The translations under genes and the position numbers were made by a program. 64,000 nt of DNA from Deinococcus arcticus (GTDB lineage Bacteria; Deinococcota; Deinococci; Deinococcales; Deinococcaceae). The notes beneath the pieces are model-generated. The model saw only the letters and a list, made by a program, of their open reading frames with translations. It searched no databases and was not told the origin of the DNA. The stretch spans positions 96,739-160,738 of the forward strand of contig NZ_PYSV01000009.1 of the NCBI RefSeq assembly GCF_003028415.1, given 5' to 3'. Shown here one piece after another: positions 23,278 to 33,261 of this stretch; positions within the stretch are counted from its first letter, which is position 1; every line of letters begins with the position of its first letter.

Positions 23278-23329
23278 AGATCCAATGTGACGCTTAGACT
23301 GTTCTCACGCAACAGGTGGAGGTCTGCTT

Positions 23330-23767
23330 ATGAACGAATACATGAAGGTGCTCAAGAACAATTACGCCAACTTCCGGGGCCGCGCCCGCCGCCGTGAATA
23401 CTGGATGTTCACGCTGATCAACACGATCATCATGGTGCTGCTGGCCCTGCCCTGGTATCCGGCTTACATGTCGTCCGTCTCGCAGGGCGAAACTGGCCTG
23501 CCGATCGGTCTGGGCGGCGTGGCGGGCATCTTTGCCCTGCTGTACGTGCTGTACGCACTGGCCATCTTCCTGCCCTCTCTGGCCGTGTCTGTGCGCCGAC
23601 TGCACGACACTGGCAAGAGCGGCTGGTGGTACCTGCTGAACCTCATTCCGTTCGGCAGTATCGTCATTCTGGTGTTTATGGTGCTGGACAGTGAACCCCG
23701 CGCCAACAAGTGGGGCCCCAACCCCAAGGGGCTGGACACCGGCGCCGCGCCCGCTGCCAACTGGTAA
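23330..23767 (+). CDS. DUF805 inner-membrane protein
   Basis: The 145-residue protein has the DUF805 signature. An N-terminal NNYANFRGRARRREYWMF segment precedes two membrane helices (about 25-45 and 60-88), and a loop SVRRLHDTGKSGWWYLLNLIPFG leads into a third. Members sit in the inner membrane with unknown function. The ATG has AGGTGGAGG about 8 nt upstream. A TAGACT (23295-23300) may be the -10 box. It is monocistronic, followed by a GC-rich terminator. Confidence 0.88.
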   Translation: MNEYMKVLKNNYANFRGRARRREYWMFTLINTIIMVLLALPWYPAYMSSVSQGETGLPIGLGGVAGIFALLYVLYALAIFLPSLAVSVRRLHDTGKSGWWYLLNLIPFGSIVILVFMVLDSEPRANKWGPNPKGLDTGAAPAANW

Positions 23768-23783
23768 CCCCAACCGTTTCTCT

Positions 23784-23812
23784 GCGCCCCGGCCACGGCA
23801 TGGCCGGGGCGC
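23784..23812 (+). terminator. Terminator of the DUF805 gene
   Basis: A perfect 12-bp stem, GCGCCCCGGCCA with its complement over a CGGCA loop, is followed by CTGTGTTGTT. Confidence 0.7.
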
Positions 23813-23871
23813 CTGTGTTGTTGCCCGGTCAGTGCCCAGCTCTTTCAGTGGCTGTCCCTGAGACGAGTTCC

Positions 23872-23903
23872 GAACAATTCCGTAGCACATTACGGAATTG
23901 TTC
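23872..23903. repeat. Intergenic perfect dyad, 13-bp arms
   Basis: GAACAATTCCGTA is mirrored exactly around a 6-base spacer. It lies between convergent genes, beyond the DUF805 terminator, lacks a T tail, and is much richer in A+T than the genome. It may be a protein-binding site, mobile-element relic or structured RNA. Confidence 0.6.
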
Positions 23904-24017
23904 TGACCAGAGGGGCTCGCAGAGCTGCGGAGCAGAGAAAGAAAAAATGCGGATGTCCGGGAATTGGAGAAACACCCCCTTCTTCCCGGATGTGACGGAA
24001 AGGCACGGCCGGCCGTA

Positions 24018-25034
24018 TTACTCTTCTGCTTTCAGCAGACCCGGCACGTCGTGACGGAACACGCCGCTGTCCAGGTAAGCGCGCAGCTTGGTGACGCTGT
24101 TGGGCACGTAGCGCGGCAGGATGGCCTGCAACTCGGCGTTCGTGTTCACCAGCAGGTCGTTCAGCAGCACCACCGCCCGCCCGGCCACCAGGGTTTCGTA
24201 GTCGGCCGCGTTCACGCCAGGCACTGGGGCGGCAGCGGCGTAGCCTTCCAGCAGGGCGGCTTCCAGCTCGGCCCTGGGCCGCAGGTAATACGCGCTGATG
24301 GTCAGGTCCTGCACCGGCAACCCCAGGCCAGAGTCATCGAAATCAAACACGCTCAGGCGGCCCCGGTGCCACTTCACGTTCCACAGGTGCAGATCCGCGT
24401 GCAGGGGGCGCGGGGCCTGCGCGGCGTACAGGCGGCCCAGCACGGCGTCCACCTGGGCGCGCACGGTCTGAACCACCGCCAGACCCTCCTCGGTCAGCAG
24501 CGGGCCGGGCCGCAGATTGTCGCCCATGCCCATCAGGGGATCGCGCAGGGAGAGCAGCGCGGCTCCGGCGGGCAGGTCGAAGGTCTGTGCATGCGCGTGC
24601 AGGATGGCCGCCGCGCGCCCCACCTCGCGCAGCTGGGCAGGCGTCGCTCTCTCGCCCAGGTCGCGCCCCGGCAGCCAGGAATACAGGGTGGCCGGCAGGT
24701 GCGCGCCCAGCGCCTCGTTCCAGACCTCGCCCAGCAGGGTGCCGTCGCGGCGGGGCTGGGGCACCGGCAGCGTCAGGTCGGTGTCCCGGGCCAGGGCCGA
24801 CAGCCACGCCACCTCGGCCGCCAGCTGCGCCGGGGCGCGCCGGGAATTCACGTTCAGGCGCAGGGCGTAGCGTTCGCCGCTCTCGGCATCCACCCGGAAG
24901 GTGGTGTTGAAGCCGTGGTTCAGGAGGGTCAGGCGCCGCACGCTCAACGGGTACGCCCGCAGGGCCGCCTGGGCCGAGGCGCGCAGGCGCGCCACCTGGG
25001 TGGAGCGGGACAGCTGGGCAAAGGAACTGGACAT
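24018..25034 (-). CDS. APH/SrkA-like phosphotransferase
   Basis: The 338-residue protein belongs to the aminoglycoside phosphotransferase/homoserine kinase II superfamily. It shows a N-terminal NHGFNTTFRV and YALRLN strand pair for ATP binding, the catalytic loop HADLHLWNVKW and the metal-binding FDFDDSGLG. In this superfamily such stand-alone proteins include the stress kinase SrkA and choline or homoserine kinases; the substrate here cannot be told. An antibiotic role is not indicated by context. The ATG lies 6 nt after TACGCT, and the gene is divergent from two GNAT genes. Confidence 0.85.
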   Translation of the reverse strand: MSSSFAQLSRSTQVARLRASAQAALRAYPLSVRRLTLLNHGFNTTFRVDAESGERYALRLNVNSRRAPAQLAAEVAWLSALARDTDLTLPVPQPRRDGTLLGEVWNEALGAHLPATLYSWLPGRDLGERATPAQLREVGRAAAILHAHAQTFDLPAGAALLSLRDPLMGMGDNLRPGPLLTEEGLAVVQTVRAQVDAVLGRLYAAQAPRPLHADLHLWNVKWHRGRLSVFDFDDSGLGLPVQDLTISAYYLRPRAELEAALLEGYAAAAPVPGVNAADYETLVAGRAVVLLNDLLVNTNAELQAILPRYVPNSVTKLRAYLDSGVFRHDVPGLLKAEE

Positions 25035-25040
25035 GCCCAG

Positions 25041-25046
25041 AGCGTA
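25041..25046 (-). promoter_or_regulatory. -10 element of leaderless APH-like gene
   Basis: TACGCT ends 6 nt before the ATG. Confidence 0.5.
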
Positions 25047-25108
25047 GGCAGCCCAGCCCCCGGGCGAAATGCGCCAATTGGCAGAGGCCGGCGGCGCCGC
25101 CTTCTCGC

Positions 25109-25114
25109 CAGACT
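25109..25114 (+). promoter_or_regulatory. Possible -10 element of leaderless GNAT gene
   Basis: CAGACT, one mismatch from TANNNT, ends 6 nt before the ATG at 25121. Confidence 0.35.
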
Positions 25115-25120
25115 GCCCCC

Positions 25121-25612
25121 ATGCCCCCCACCGTTCAGCCCCTCACGCCTGCCCACTTCACGCAGGTGCGCCCCATGCTGCTGAACATGGGCTTCGTGGA
25201 CAGCGAGGCGGCGCTGGCCGCGCGCTTTCCGGCCTTCTGTGCCCACCCCGACTGGGCGGTGCTGGGGGCCTTTGCCGGCGAGACGTTGCTGGGCTACGCC
25301 GCCGCGCACGACACCGGGCCGGACCTGCGGTCGGGCCATGCCCACCGCACCGCCAAGCTGCACGACCTGTACACCGCCCCGGGGGCCCGGCGGCAGGGGG
25401 TGGGGCGCCGCCTCATGCGCGGGGTGGAAGCCTGGGCCCGGGGACGTGGGCTGCGCTACCTGTACTGGTACGCCAATCTGCGTGAAGCGACTCCCGCCTA
25501 CGTGGGCATGGGCTACGTCCCCAGCGAGGAGGTGCAGGAGGGCTACCGCCTCTTCGAGCTGGACTTTGGCGCAGAGAACACCCGCCGCCCCCACCCGGAG
25601 CGGGGCCAGTGA
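25121..25612 (+). CDS. GNAT N-acetyltransferase
   Basis: The 163-residue protein has a GNAT fold. A strand carrying LHDLYTAPGARRQGVGRRLMRGVEAWARGRG matches motif A with the acetyl-CoA pyrophosphate-binding signature RRQGVG. Motif B is YLYWYANLREATPAYVGMGYVP. It should transfer an acetyl group from acetyl-CoA to an amine, substrate unknown. Its stop overlaps the next GNAT gene by 4 nt (GTGA), so the pair is coupled. There is no Shine-Dalgarno site and translation is probably leaderless. Confidence 0.85.
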   Translation: MPPTVQPLTPAHFTQVRPMLLNMGFVDSEAALAARFPAFCAHPDWAVLGAFAGETLLGYAAAHDTGPDLRSGHAHRTAKLHDLYTAPGARRQGVGRRLMRGVEAWARGRGLRYLYWYANLREATPAYVGMGYVPSEEVQEGYRLFELDFGAENTRRPHPERGQ

Positions 25613-26157
25613 CCTGGACGGCGCACCTCACCCCGCGCGCCAGCATCACCCCAGAGCTGGAGCGGGGCCTGCGCGCCCTGCTGCAGGCCGCCTACCCGCA
25701 GTGGGCTGATTTCTGGGCCGGCACCTCCTTCTGGGGCAGCGAGCCAGAGTGGCACCTGTGGCTGGCGGGGCCGGGCGGCTCGCCCATGGCCCAGCTGGGG
25801 TTTGGGCGGCGCGCGGCAGAGGTGGGCGGGCAGGCCGTCATGCTGGCCGGGGTGGGCGGGGTCGCCACGCACCCGGACTGGCAGGGGCGCGGGCTGGGCC
25901 GGCAGCTCCTGGGGGAACTGGCCGCGGTGTTGCACACCCAGGCCCTGACCGACTTCGCCTTTCTGCAGTGCCGCGAAGAGGTGGCTCCTTTTTACGAGCG
26001 CGGCGGCTTTACCCGGGTGCAGGGCCCCGCCCACTACCTGGACCCGGACGAGGACAGGTGGGTGACCAACGCCGGGCCCACGCTGATTCTGCCGGTGCGC
26101 CGCGCCCTGAGCGACTGGCCGCCCGGCACCGTGCATCTGCGGGGCCTGCCCTGGTGA
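25609..26157 (+). CDS. GNAT N-acetyltransferase
   Basis: The 182-residue protein starts at a GTG that overlaps the preceding GNAT stop. Motif A reads GGVATHPDWQGRGLGRQLLGELAAVL, with the QGRGLG acetyl-CoA loop. The following FAFLQCREEVAPFYERGGFTRVQGPAHY segment is motif B with the usual aromatic residues. The N-terminal part is longer than in its neighbour and the two share only fold-level similarity, so they are not recent duplicates. It ends one base before the convergent PH-domain gene. Substrate unknown. Confidence 0.85.
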   Translation: MTWTAHLTPRASITPELERGLRALLQAAYPQWADFWAGTSFWGSEPEWHLWLAGPGGSPMAQLGFGRRAAEVGGQAVMLAGVGGVATHPDWQGRGLGRQLLGELAAVLHTQALTDFAFLQCREEVAPFYERGGFTRVQGPAHYLDPDEDRWVTNAGPTLILPVRRALSDWPPGTVHLRGLPW

Positions 26158-26158
26158 G

Positions 26159-26989
26159 TCAGGGGGCCGGCGTAAACCACGCGGCCAGCGTTTCCGGGTC
26201 CTGTGGGGTGAGGTAAAAGGTGCGCCCACCGGCCTCCAGCAGCAGGGCCTGCGCGGGGCGGTTGCTTCCGGCGGCGGCCTGGACCCGGCCACCGGGGATG
26301 GCCCCCGTGCCGAAGGTGCCGCTGTAATAGCCGGGCAGCGCGGTGCCGAACAGCCGCAGACCCAGCGGCGCGGTGGTGAGCGTGGCGCGCGTGCCCGTGC
26401 GGGGAAAGCGGGTGGTGCTGCCGGCGGTCTTCACCACCAGCGTGTCGCCGTCCAGCAGGTAGCGCACCCGGGGCCGGCTGTACAGAAAGACCACCAGCGG
26501 CAGCAGGGGCAACAGCAGCAGCGCCTCCCACCCGGGGCGCGCGGGCTGCGCGGGGCGAAAGGCCGCCGTCTCCCCCGCCCGCCACGCCCGCAGCAGGGCG
26601 TCCGGGTCGGCGGGGGTCAGGACCGTGGGGGGCCGGGTGGCGAACACCAGCGCCGCCGCGCCCTGCGAGCCATCACTGAACACCTGCGCGCGCCCCAGGT
26701 CGGTGCGAAACAGGCCCACCGCATAGCCGGGCAGGGCCGAACCCACCGATTTGCGACCCAGGGTGACCGGACGGCGCTCCACCGGCGTGCCCGCCGGAAT
26801 GACGGTGCGCGCCCCCAGCGAGCGGGCCGTAATCTGGCCGCCCTGCACATGGTACGCCGGTAGCCCCAGCAGCACCGGGCCCAGGGTCAGCGCGGGCACC
26901 ACGAGCAGGGGCAACACCAGGGCCAGCCGCGCCCAGGGCCACCAGCGGGGAATGGCTTCTGTATGAACGGCGACATCCACCGGAGACAT
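26159..26989 (-). CDS. Membrane protein with two bacterial PH-like domains
   Basis: The 276-residue protein is an internal duplication. Each half has one membrane segment (about 20-42 and 152-167) followed by a beta-rich domain containing the repeated element G..LPGY..G.F (VGSALPGYAVGLF and FGTALPGYYSGTF) and a closing TVLTPADPDALL or TFYLTPQDPETLAAW. This matches bacterial pleckstrin-homology-like (bPH_5-type) domains. Function is unknown. The ATG follows TAGAAT by 6 nt. It is divergent from the thrS leader. Confidence 0.7.
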   Translation of the reverse strand: MSPVDVAVHTEAIPRWWPWARLALVLPLLVVPALTLGPVLLGLPAYHVQGGQITARSLGARTVIPAGTPVERRPVTLGRKSVGSALPGYAVGLFRTDLGRAQVFSDGSQGAAALVFATRPPTVLTPADPDALLRAWRAGETAAFRPAQPARPGWEALLLLPLLPLVVFLYSRPRVRYLLDGDTLVVKTAGSTTRFPRTGTRATLTTAPLGLRLFGTALPGYYSGTFGTGAIPGGRVQAAAGSNRPAQALLLEAGGRTFYLTPQDPETLAAWFTPAP

Positions 26990-26995
26990 GGGTTC

Positions 26996-27001
26996 ATTCT
27001 A
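26996..27001 (-). promoter_or_regulatory. -10 element of leaderless PH-domain gene
   Basis: TAGAAT ends 6 nt before the ATG. Confidence 0.5.
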
Positions 27002-27041
27002 GACCCGGCGCCCGCCCTTGCCGCTGCCCCACCTGGGCCGC

Positions 27042-27047
27042 TATCCT
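27042..27047 (+). promoter_or_regulatory. -10 element of the thrS leader transcript
   Basis: TATCCT ends 6 nt before the ATG of a 33-codon ORF, so the thrS transcript would begin at that ORF. Confidence 0.5.
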
Positions 27048-27053
27048 GCCCCC

Positions 27054-27155
27054 ATGAAGCCCCCCTGCCATCACTCCGGTCTGGTGATAGGCGGCGTGTG
27101 GCAGCAGCGAATGCCTGCACAGCCCGGACTGATCACGCGAACTCTGCGCGCCTGA
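27054..27155 (+). CDS. Putative thrS leader peptide
   Basis: A 33-codon ORF begins 6 nt after a TATCCT box and ends with TGA inside the left arm of the hairpin just upstream of thrS. Two of its last six codons are for threonine (in LITRTLRA). A ribosome finishing this ORF would cover the hairpin arm, so its progress could set thrS readthrough. The arrangement resembles attenuation, but no antiterminator could be drawn confidently by eye. Confidence 0.45.
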   Translation: MKPPCHHSGLVIGGVWQQRMPAQPGLITRTLRA

Positions 27156-27184
27156 AAACCCCACGCGGTTTTCAGGCGCCTTTG
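27148..27184 (+). terminator. Hairpin (possible attenuator) upstream of thrS
   Basis: GCGCCTGAAAACC pairs perfectly with its complement over CCACGC, followed by CCTTTGCT. It lies about 55 nt before the thrS ATG on the same strand. Confidence 0.65.
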
Positions 27185-27237
27185 CTGGACACGCGGCCAG
27201 ACCGGGCTTTCTCTATTGCTCTCACCTGAGGTTGAAC

Positions 27238-29187
<1,950 letters not shown>

Positions 29188-29206
29188 ACCGGAGCGACCA
29201 CGCTGA

Positions 29207-29239
29207 AACGCCAGGGACGGTGCAATCGTCCCTGGCGTT
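29207..29239 (+). terminator. thrS terminator
   Basis: AACGCCAGGGACG pairs perfectly with its complement over a 7-base loop; the downstream tail is CGTCTGTC. Confidence 0.75.
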
Positions 29240-29266
29240 CGTCTGTCGAGGCCCCTTCTTTATGCT

Positions 29267-30502
29267 TTACGGCACCTGCACTGTGCGCGCCTCTGGGCAG
29301 GCGCTACACCCTGCGGCCACGGGCCCCGGGGGCAGCGGCACGACCTGCAGCTGGCTCATGGGCGTCAGGTCGTTGGGGACGGCCAGCAGCATCGCCGCCT
29401 CGCGCCCCGCCCGGAGTTCCTTCAGAAACTGCGCCTGGGACGCCACGAAGTTGAGTTGGGCCTGTTCGTCGCCCCACGCGACGACCGGAAAGGAAAGGCG
29501 GCCACCATGCGAAGGCACCACCAGCGCCCTCAACTCGGGCAGCCAGACCTGATTTGAAAAGACACGGCGCGGGCTGAAGGTGACCAGTGCGTAAAGGTGC
29601 CCGGGACGCGACACCGCCAGGTTCACCCGGTTTTGCAGGGCGGGCCGCAGCGTCGCCGCCGCCCAGGCCCTTGAGGCGAAAGGGGGCTCGCCGGGCGACT
29701 CCTGCACCTGGGCGGCGGCCCGGACGGCTGGAAGCAACTTCTGGTCCAGTTCGATTTCCAGGTAGGCCTCAATGGTGCGGAGGTTCATCTGCGTGTCTGG
29801 GGCAATGGGCCGCCCAGCCACCCGCACCGCTAAGGTGGAGCCGTCTACCTGCAGCGGCCAGCCCTGCCGCGCCCCCTGGGCCAGCACGCCAGACACGTTC
29901 AGGTACCCCCGCCGGCGTCCGGGATACCCCAGCCGCCCCACCTCCACCTCGAAAGGCCGGGCCGACAGCGCGGCGTTTCCTGGCAGCACCAGCGTTTTTT
30001 GAAACAGGCCGTGCGTCTGAATCCCCAGACCGCTCAGGAAAGGCCGCGCCTGCGAGCGGTGCATGAGGCCCTGGCTGCGCAGTTCAGACTCAAGGGGCAC
30101 CCCAGCGCTCTGCAGGGCCACACAGGCCCGGCGCCCCTGACAGGGATTTACCCACTGCGCCGAAGGAAACAACACCTGGTCGACCAGCTGGGTGACCTCA
30201 GCCTGCCCCCGGCTGTAGGCATTCGCCACCCAGCTGGTCAGCAGCACCGAGGCGACCAGCACCCCCATGCCCGCCGACCAGCGCCAGTGGGTGCGGCGCA
30301 GACCCCGGGCAATGTGGGCCGGCGCGCCCAGTTCCCGCATCGCCTGGGCGCGGGCGTCGGCCTCGGCGGTGGCACCCAGAATCAGTTGCAGTTGCGCGGC
30401 CCGCTCATGGATGTGCGAGCGCAACTCGGCTTGGGCGTCGCGGCGGGCCTGACCCCGCAGGCCCCGCGTGGCGGCGCGCACAAAGCGTTCCTCAGGGCTC
30501 AT
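29267..30502 (-). CDS. Membrane protein with permease-prefix domain
   Basis: The 411-residue protein starts with a helical prefix (ERFVRAATRGLRGQARRDAQAELRSHIHERAAQ...AMRELGAP) typical of permease-prefix/DUF1700-like proteins, then one membrane helix (about 77-95). A large external domain with no family I recognise follows, including a short Cys pair (NPCQGRRAC). Its ATG overlaps the PadR gene stop by 4 nt, so the two are co-transcribed; PadR-plus-prefix-domain pairs are common and often respond to membrane stress. The function of the outer domain is unknown. Confidence 0.7.
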   Translation of the reverse strand: MSPEERFVRAATRGLRGQARRDAQAELRSHIHERAAQLQLILGATAEADARAQAMRELGAPAHIARGLRRTHWRWSAGMGVLVASVLLTSWVANAYSRGQAEVTQLVDQVLFPSAQWVNPCQGRRACVALQSAGVPLESELRSQGLMHRSQARPFLSGLGIQTHGLFQKTLVLPGNAALSARPFEVEVGRLGYPGRRRGYLNVSGVLAQGARQGWPLQVDGSTLAVRVAGRPIAPDTQMNLRTIEAYLEIELDQKLLPAVRAAAQVQESPGEPPFASRAWAAATLRPALQNRVNLAVSRPGHLYALVTFSPRRVFSNQVWLPELRALVVPSHGGRLSFPVVAWGDEQAQLNFVASQAQFLKELRAGREAAMLLAVPNDLTPMSQLQVVPLPPGPVAAGCSACPEARTVQVP

Positions 30503-30840
30503 GCGAACTCCAGGAAAGGGCGCAGGGCGGCGGCGTGGGCGCGCTGGGCGTCACGCTGGCGGCTCAGTTCGCGCACGCCGCTGTCGGTCAGGTGGTAGTA
30601 CTTGCGGGGCGGGCCGCCCACGTCGCTGGGCTGCACCTCGGCGCGGATCAGGCCGCGCTTTTCCAGGCGGTGCAGGGCCGGGTACAGCGTGCCCTCCTTG
30701 AAGCTGAAGTGGCCGCCCGTCCTGTTCTGCACGTCCTGAATGATGCGCAGGCCATACAGCGCCCCCCCTTCCAGGCTGGCCAGCAGCAGGAATTCCAGGC
30801 TGCCGCGCAACAAGTTACCGTCCAGATCTCTACTTTGCAT
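30499..30840 (-). CDS. PadR-family transcriptional regulator
   Basis: The 113-residue protein is a winged-helix PadR repressor. LLRGSLEFLLLASLEGGALYGLRIIQDVQ leads to the recognition region and FKEGTLYPALHRLEKRGLIRAEVQPSDVGGPPRKYYHLTDSGVREL, the family signature, with a C-terminal dimerisation helix. I chose the internal ATG at 30840, family length, over the upstream GTG. The region before it contains CTCTA...TAGAG (about 30824-30848), a weak dyad that could be an autoregulatory operator. It controls, most likely, itself and the coupled membrane protein gene. Confidence 0.9.
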   Translation of the reverse strand: MQSRDLDGNLLRGSLEFLLLASLEGGALYGLRIIQDVQNRTGGHFSFKEGTLYPALHRLEKRGLIRAEVQPSDVGGPPRKYYHLTDSGVRELSRQRDAQRAHAAALRPFLEFA

Positions 30841-30903
30841 GACTATAGAGTGACACAAAAAAGAGGCAGACCATGCCTGGTCTGCCCTCCTCTCGCCCTC
30901 AAC

Positions 30904-31929
30904 TCAGCGCAGGGTCCTGAGCCGCGCGTCAATCACACTGCTGGCCGAGGGCGTGGCCCGGGTAATGGCCCGCACCACGGCCTGCTCTTCGGGGCTGCGG
31001 TAATCCAGCAGCTTCACGCCGTTCAGAAACACCGTGGGGGTCCCGCGCACGCCCAGCGCCTGCCCGGCCTTGTACTGCGCCTCCACGCTGGTCTTGAAGG
31101 TGCGCTGGCCCAGACAGGTCTTGAAGGCGGCGGTGTCCAGCCCCGCCGTCTTGGCGTAGGCGCTGTAGCGGCCCGGGGCGTCCTTGGGGTCCAGGCGCGT
31201 CCAGCTGCTGAACTGGTCGAACAGCACGTCGGCGTAGGGCCAGAACTTGCCCTGGGCGCCGGCGCATTCGCTGGCCTCGGCGGCGCTGAAGGCATTCTTG
31301 TGAAAGTCCAGCGGAAACTGGTAATGCGCCGTGCGGTACACCCCCGCCTGCCCTTCCCAGCCGGGCAGCGCCGTGTCCCACAGCTGCTTGCAATAGGGGC
31401 ACTGAAAATCGCTGAAGATGCGCAGGGTGTTGGGGGCGCCCACGCTCCCCGTCACGTTCTTCGTGGCCGGAAAGGCGCTGTCCGGCCAGATCTGCACGGC
31501 CGTGTAGGCGCGGTAGCGCGTGGCGGCCCCTTCCCCACTCGCCTTGATCACAAAAAAGTCGGTGGCGTTCTCGTCGCTGAAATCCTGCAGGCCCTTGCGG
31601 AGCTGCGCCAGCACCTGCGGTTGCCCCAGGCTCTGGGCCAGCCGGGGCACGTCGGCTTCCCCCATCCCCCAGCCCACCGCAATCCCGCGCGCCAGATCGT
31701 TCAGGTTGTCGGTTTCGGTCAGCACGCCCACCACATGACCACCCGCCACGTCCAGGGTGATCGTGGTGGCGCCCCGGCGCAGCACCGGGCCGTCCGGAGC
31801 AAAGCCTTTGAGGATGGGCTGGGCCACCGTTTCCTGCGGGGTGGACAGCAGTTGGGCCTGCGCAGCGCCCCCCAGACTCAGCATCAGGGCGGCGCCCCGC
31901 AGGGCAGCAGACAGAGAGAAACGCTTCAC
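30904..31929 (-). CDS. Exported DsbA/DsbG-like thioredoxin-fold protein
   Basis: The 341-residue protein has an N-terminal signal peptide ending near AQAQ, an N-terminal region of about 130 residues of unknown fold, and a thioredoxin domain with FSDFQCPYCKQLW. The redox motif CPYC and the GVRGTPTVFLNG cis-Pro loop are those of DsbA/BdbD-type oxidases. A further Cys pair (ECAG, TCLG) lies in the inserted helical part. It probably forms or shuffles disulfides in exported proteins. The start is a GTG 6 nt after TACACT, so translation looks leaderless. It precedes nothing in operon: padR ends the region downstream. Confidence 0.85.
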   Translation of the reverse strand: MKRFSLSAALRGAALMLSLGGAAQAQLLSTPQETVAQPILKGFAPDGPVLRRGATTITLDVAGGHVVGVLTETDNLNDLARGIAVGWGMGEADVPRLAQSLGQPQVLAQLRKGLQDFSDENATDFFVIKASGEGAATRYRAYTAVQIWPDSAFPATKNVTGSVGAPNTLRIFSDFQCPYCKQLWDTALPGWEGQAGVYRTAHYQFPLDFHKNAFSAAEASECAGAQGKFWPYADVLFDQFSSWTRLDPKDAPGRYSAYAKTAGLDTAAFKTCLGQRTFKTSVEAQYKAGQALGVRGTPTVFLNGVKLLDYRSPEEQAVVRAITRATPSASSVIDARLRTLR

Positions 31930-31935
31930 CCGCCC

Positions 31936-31941
31936 AGTGTA
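31936..31941 (-). promoter_or_regulatory. -10 element of leaderless DsbA-like gene
   Basis: TACACT ends 6 nt before the GTG start. Confidence 0.5.
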
Positions 31942-31950
31942 GAACAGCCC

Positions 31951-32823
31951 TTAGCGGCGCTCTGCCGCCCCCTCGGTCAGCACCTGTTTCAGGAGGTCCG
32001 GCCGGTCGGTGATGATGCCGTCCACGCCCATGGCGATCAGGCGGCGCATCTCGGCGGGGTCGTTGATGGTCCATACCTGCACGGCAATGCCGCGCGCGTG
32101 CATGGCGCGCACGAAGCCCGGCGTGACCACCTCGATGCCGCCGGCCCGCACCGGCACCTGCGCCACGCGCCCCGGTGCAGGGGCCAGGGCGGCCAGGCCC
32201 ACCTTGCTCAGCAGCACCAGGGGCCGCAATTCGCGCTCGGTCATGGAGGTCATGACTTCCGGGCACACCCGGCGGAACTCATTCAGGGCCTCGTCGCTGA
32301 AGCTCGCAGCAATCACGCGCCCGGTGGCGCCGGCGCCGCGCAGCGCCTTGCAAAAGGGCGCGGCGATGCTGGGCCGGGTCTGCTTGAGTTCAATGATCAG
32401 GGGAAGGTTGGGAAAGGCTGTCAGCACCTCGTCCAGCTGCGCCACCTGCACTCCCTGGCCCCGGAAGGGAAAGGTCTGGCCGCTGTCGGTGGACAGGGCG
32501 TAGCCGGCATCGGCCGCCAGCACCTCGGCCAGTGTGAGGTCGGCAATGCGCCCTTGCCGGTCCGTCAGGCGGTCCAGCGTGGCGTCGTGCGAGAGCACCA
32601 GCACGCCGTCGCGCGTGGCGTGCATGTCCATTTCCAGCAGGTCCACGCCCAGGGCCGCCGCATTGCGGTAGGCCAGCAGGGTGTTGCTGGGCCACAGCAG
32701 TTCACCGCCCTGGTGCGCAATATTCAGCGTCGTGCCCGTTACAAACGGATTGTCCGGGGCCTGCCCCGCGCCACACGACACCAGCACTCCGGCCAGCGCC
32801 GCTCCCACCCACCTGTTGTGCAT
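31951..32823 (-). CDS. Glycerophosphodiester phosphodiesterase lipoprotein
   Basis: From the ATG at 32823 the protein has 290 residues and begins with a lipoprotein signal (AALAGVLVSCGAG). GDPD motifs follow in order: NIAHQGGELLWPSNTLLAYRNA (catalytic His and the metal-site region), VDLLEMDMHATRDGVLVLSHDATLDRLTD (ligands and second His), LPLIIELKQ and GVDGIITDRPDLL. It should hydrolyse glycerophosphodiesters to glycerol-3-phosphate and an alcohol outside the cytoplasm. HRGG, the usual first motif, reads HQGG here. The long open frame upstream crosses the tRNA-Cys gene and is not coding. The ATG lies 6 nt after TACGCT. Confidence 0.9.
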   Translation of the reverse strand: MHNRWVGAALAGVLVSCGAGQAPDNPFVTGTTLNIAHQGGELLWPSNTLLAYRNAAALGVDLLEMDMHATRDGVLVLSHDATLDRLTDRQGRIADLTLAEVLAADAGYALSTDSGQTFPFRGQGVQVAQLDEVLTAFPNLPLIIELKQTRPSIAAPFCKALRGAGATGRVIAASFSDEALNEFRRVCPEVMTSMTERELRPLVLLSKVGLAALAPAPGRVAQVPVRAGGIEVVTPGFVRAMHARGIAVQVWTINDPAEMRRLIAMGVDGIITDRPDLLKQVLTEGAAERR

Positions 32824-32829
32824 GGGCGT

Positions 32830-32835
32830 AGCGTA
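32830..32835 (-). promoter_or_regulatory. -10 element of leaderless GDPD gene
   Basis: TACGCT ends 6 nt before the ATG. Confidence 0.5.
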
Positions 32836-32884
32836 ATACATGGCGTGTCCCGTGGGCGTCAGCGCCCCTGCGCGCGCCCAGCGG

Positions 32885-32913
32885 TTTACAGCCCCGTGGG
32901 GGCGTGCTAACAT
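32885..32913 (+). promoter_or_regulatory. Promoter of the tRNA-Cys/tRNA-Val operon
   Basis: TTTACA and TAACAT are separated by exactly 17 nt, about 65 nt before tRNA-Cys. Confidence 0.65.
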
Positions 32914-32975
32914 TCCTTCCGCTGGAAGAGGAAAGACCTGCCAGCCCTCCCGCAAGGGCCAGCAACAGCCAGTGT

Positions 32976-33052
<77 letters not shown>

Positions 33053-33075
33053 ATACCCCGCAGACCATCCTGCAC

Positions 33076-33150
<75 letters not shown>

Positions 33151-33154
33151 AGTG

Positions 33155-33189
33155 CCCGGCTTTCTTAACGAAAGCTGGGTCTTTCTTTG
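33155..33189 (+). terminator. Terminator of the tRNA operon
   Basis: CCCGGCTTTC pairs with GAAAGCTGGG (one wobble) over TTAAC and is followed by TCTTTCTTTG. Confidence 0.85.
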
Positions 33190-33245
33190 AGTTCTGTGTG
33201 TCCAGCTATAAGGATAAGCGCGCGCCAGGTTGAACGCCCCTCATT

Positions 33246-33251
33246 TACAAT
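33246..33251 (+). promoter_or_regulatory. -10 element of the small membrane protein gene
   Basis: TACAAT lies 10 nt before the ATG at 33262, giving at most a very short leader. Confidence 0.45.
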
Positions 33252-33261
33252 TTGCCTTCGA

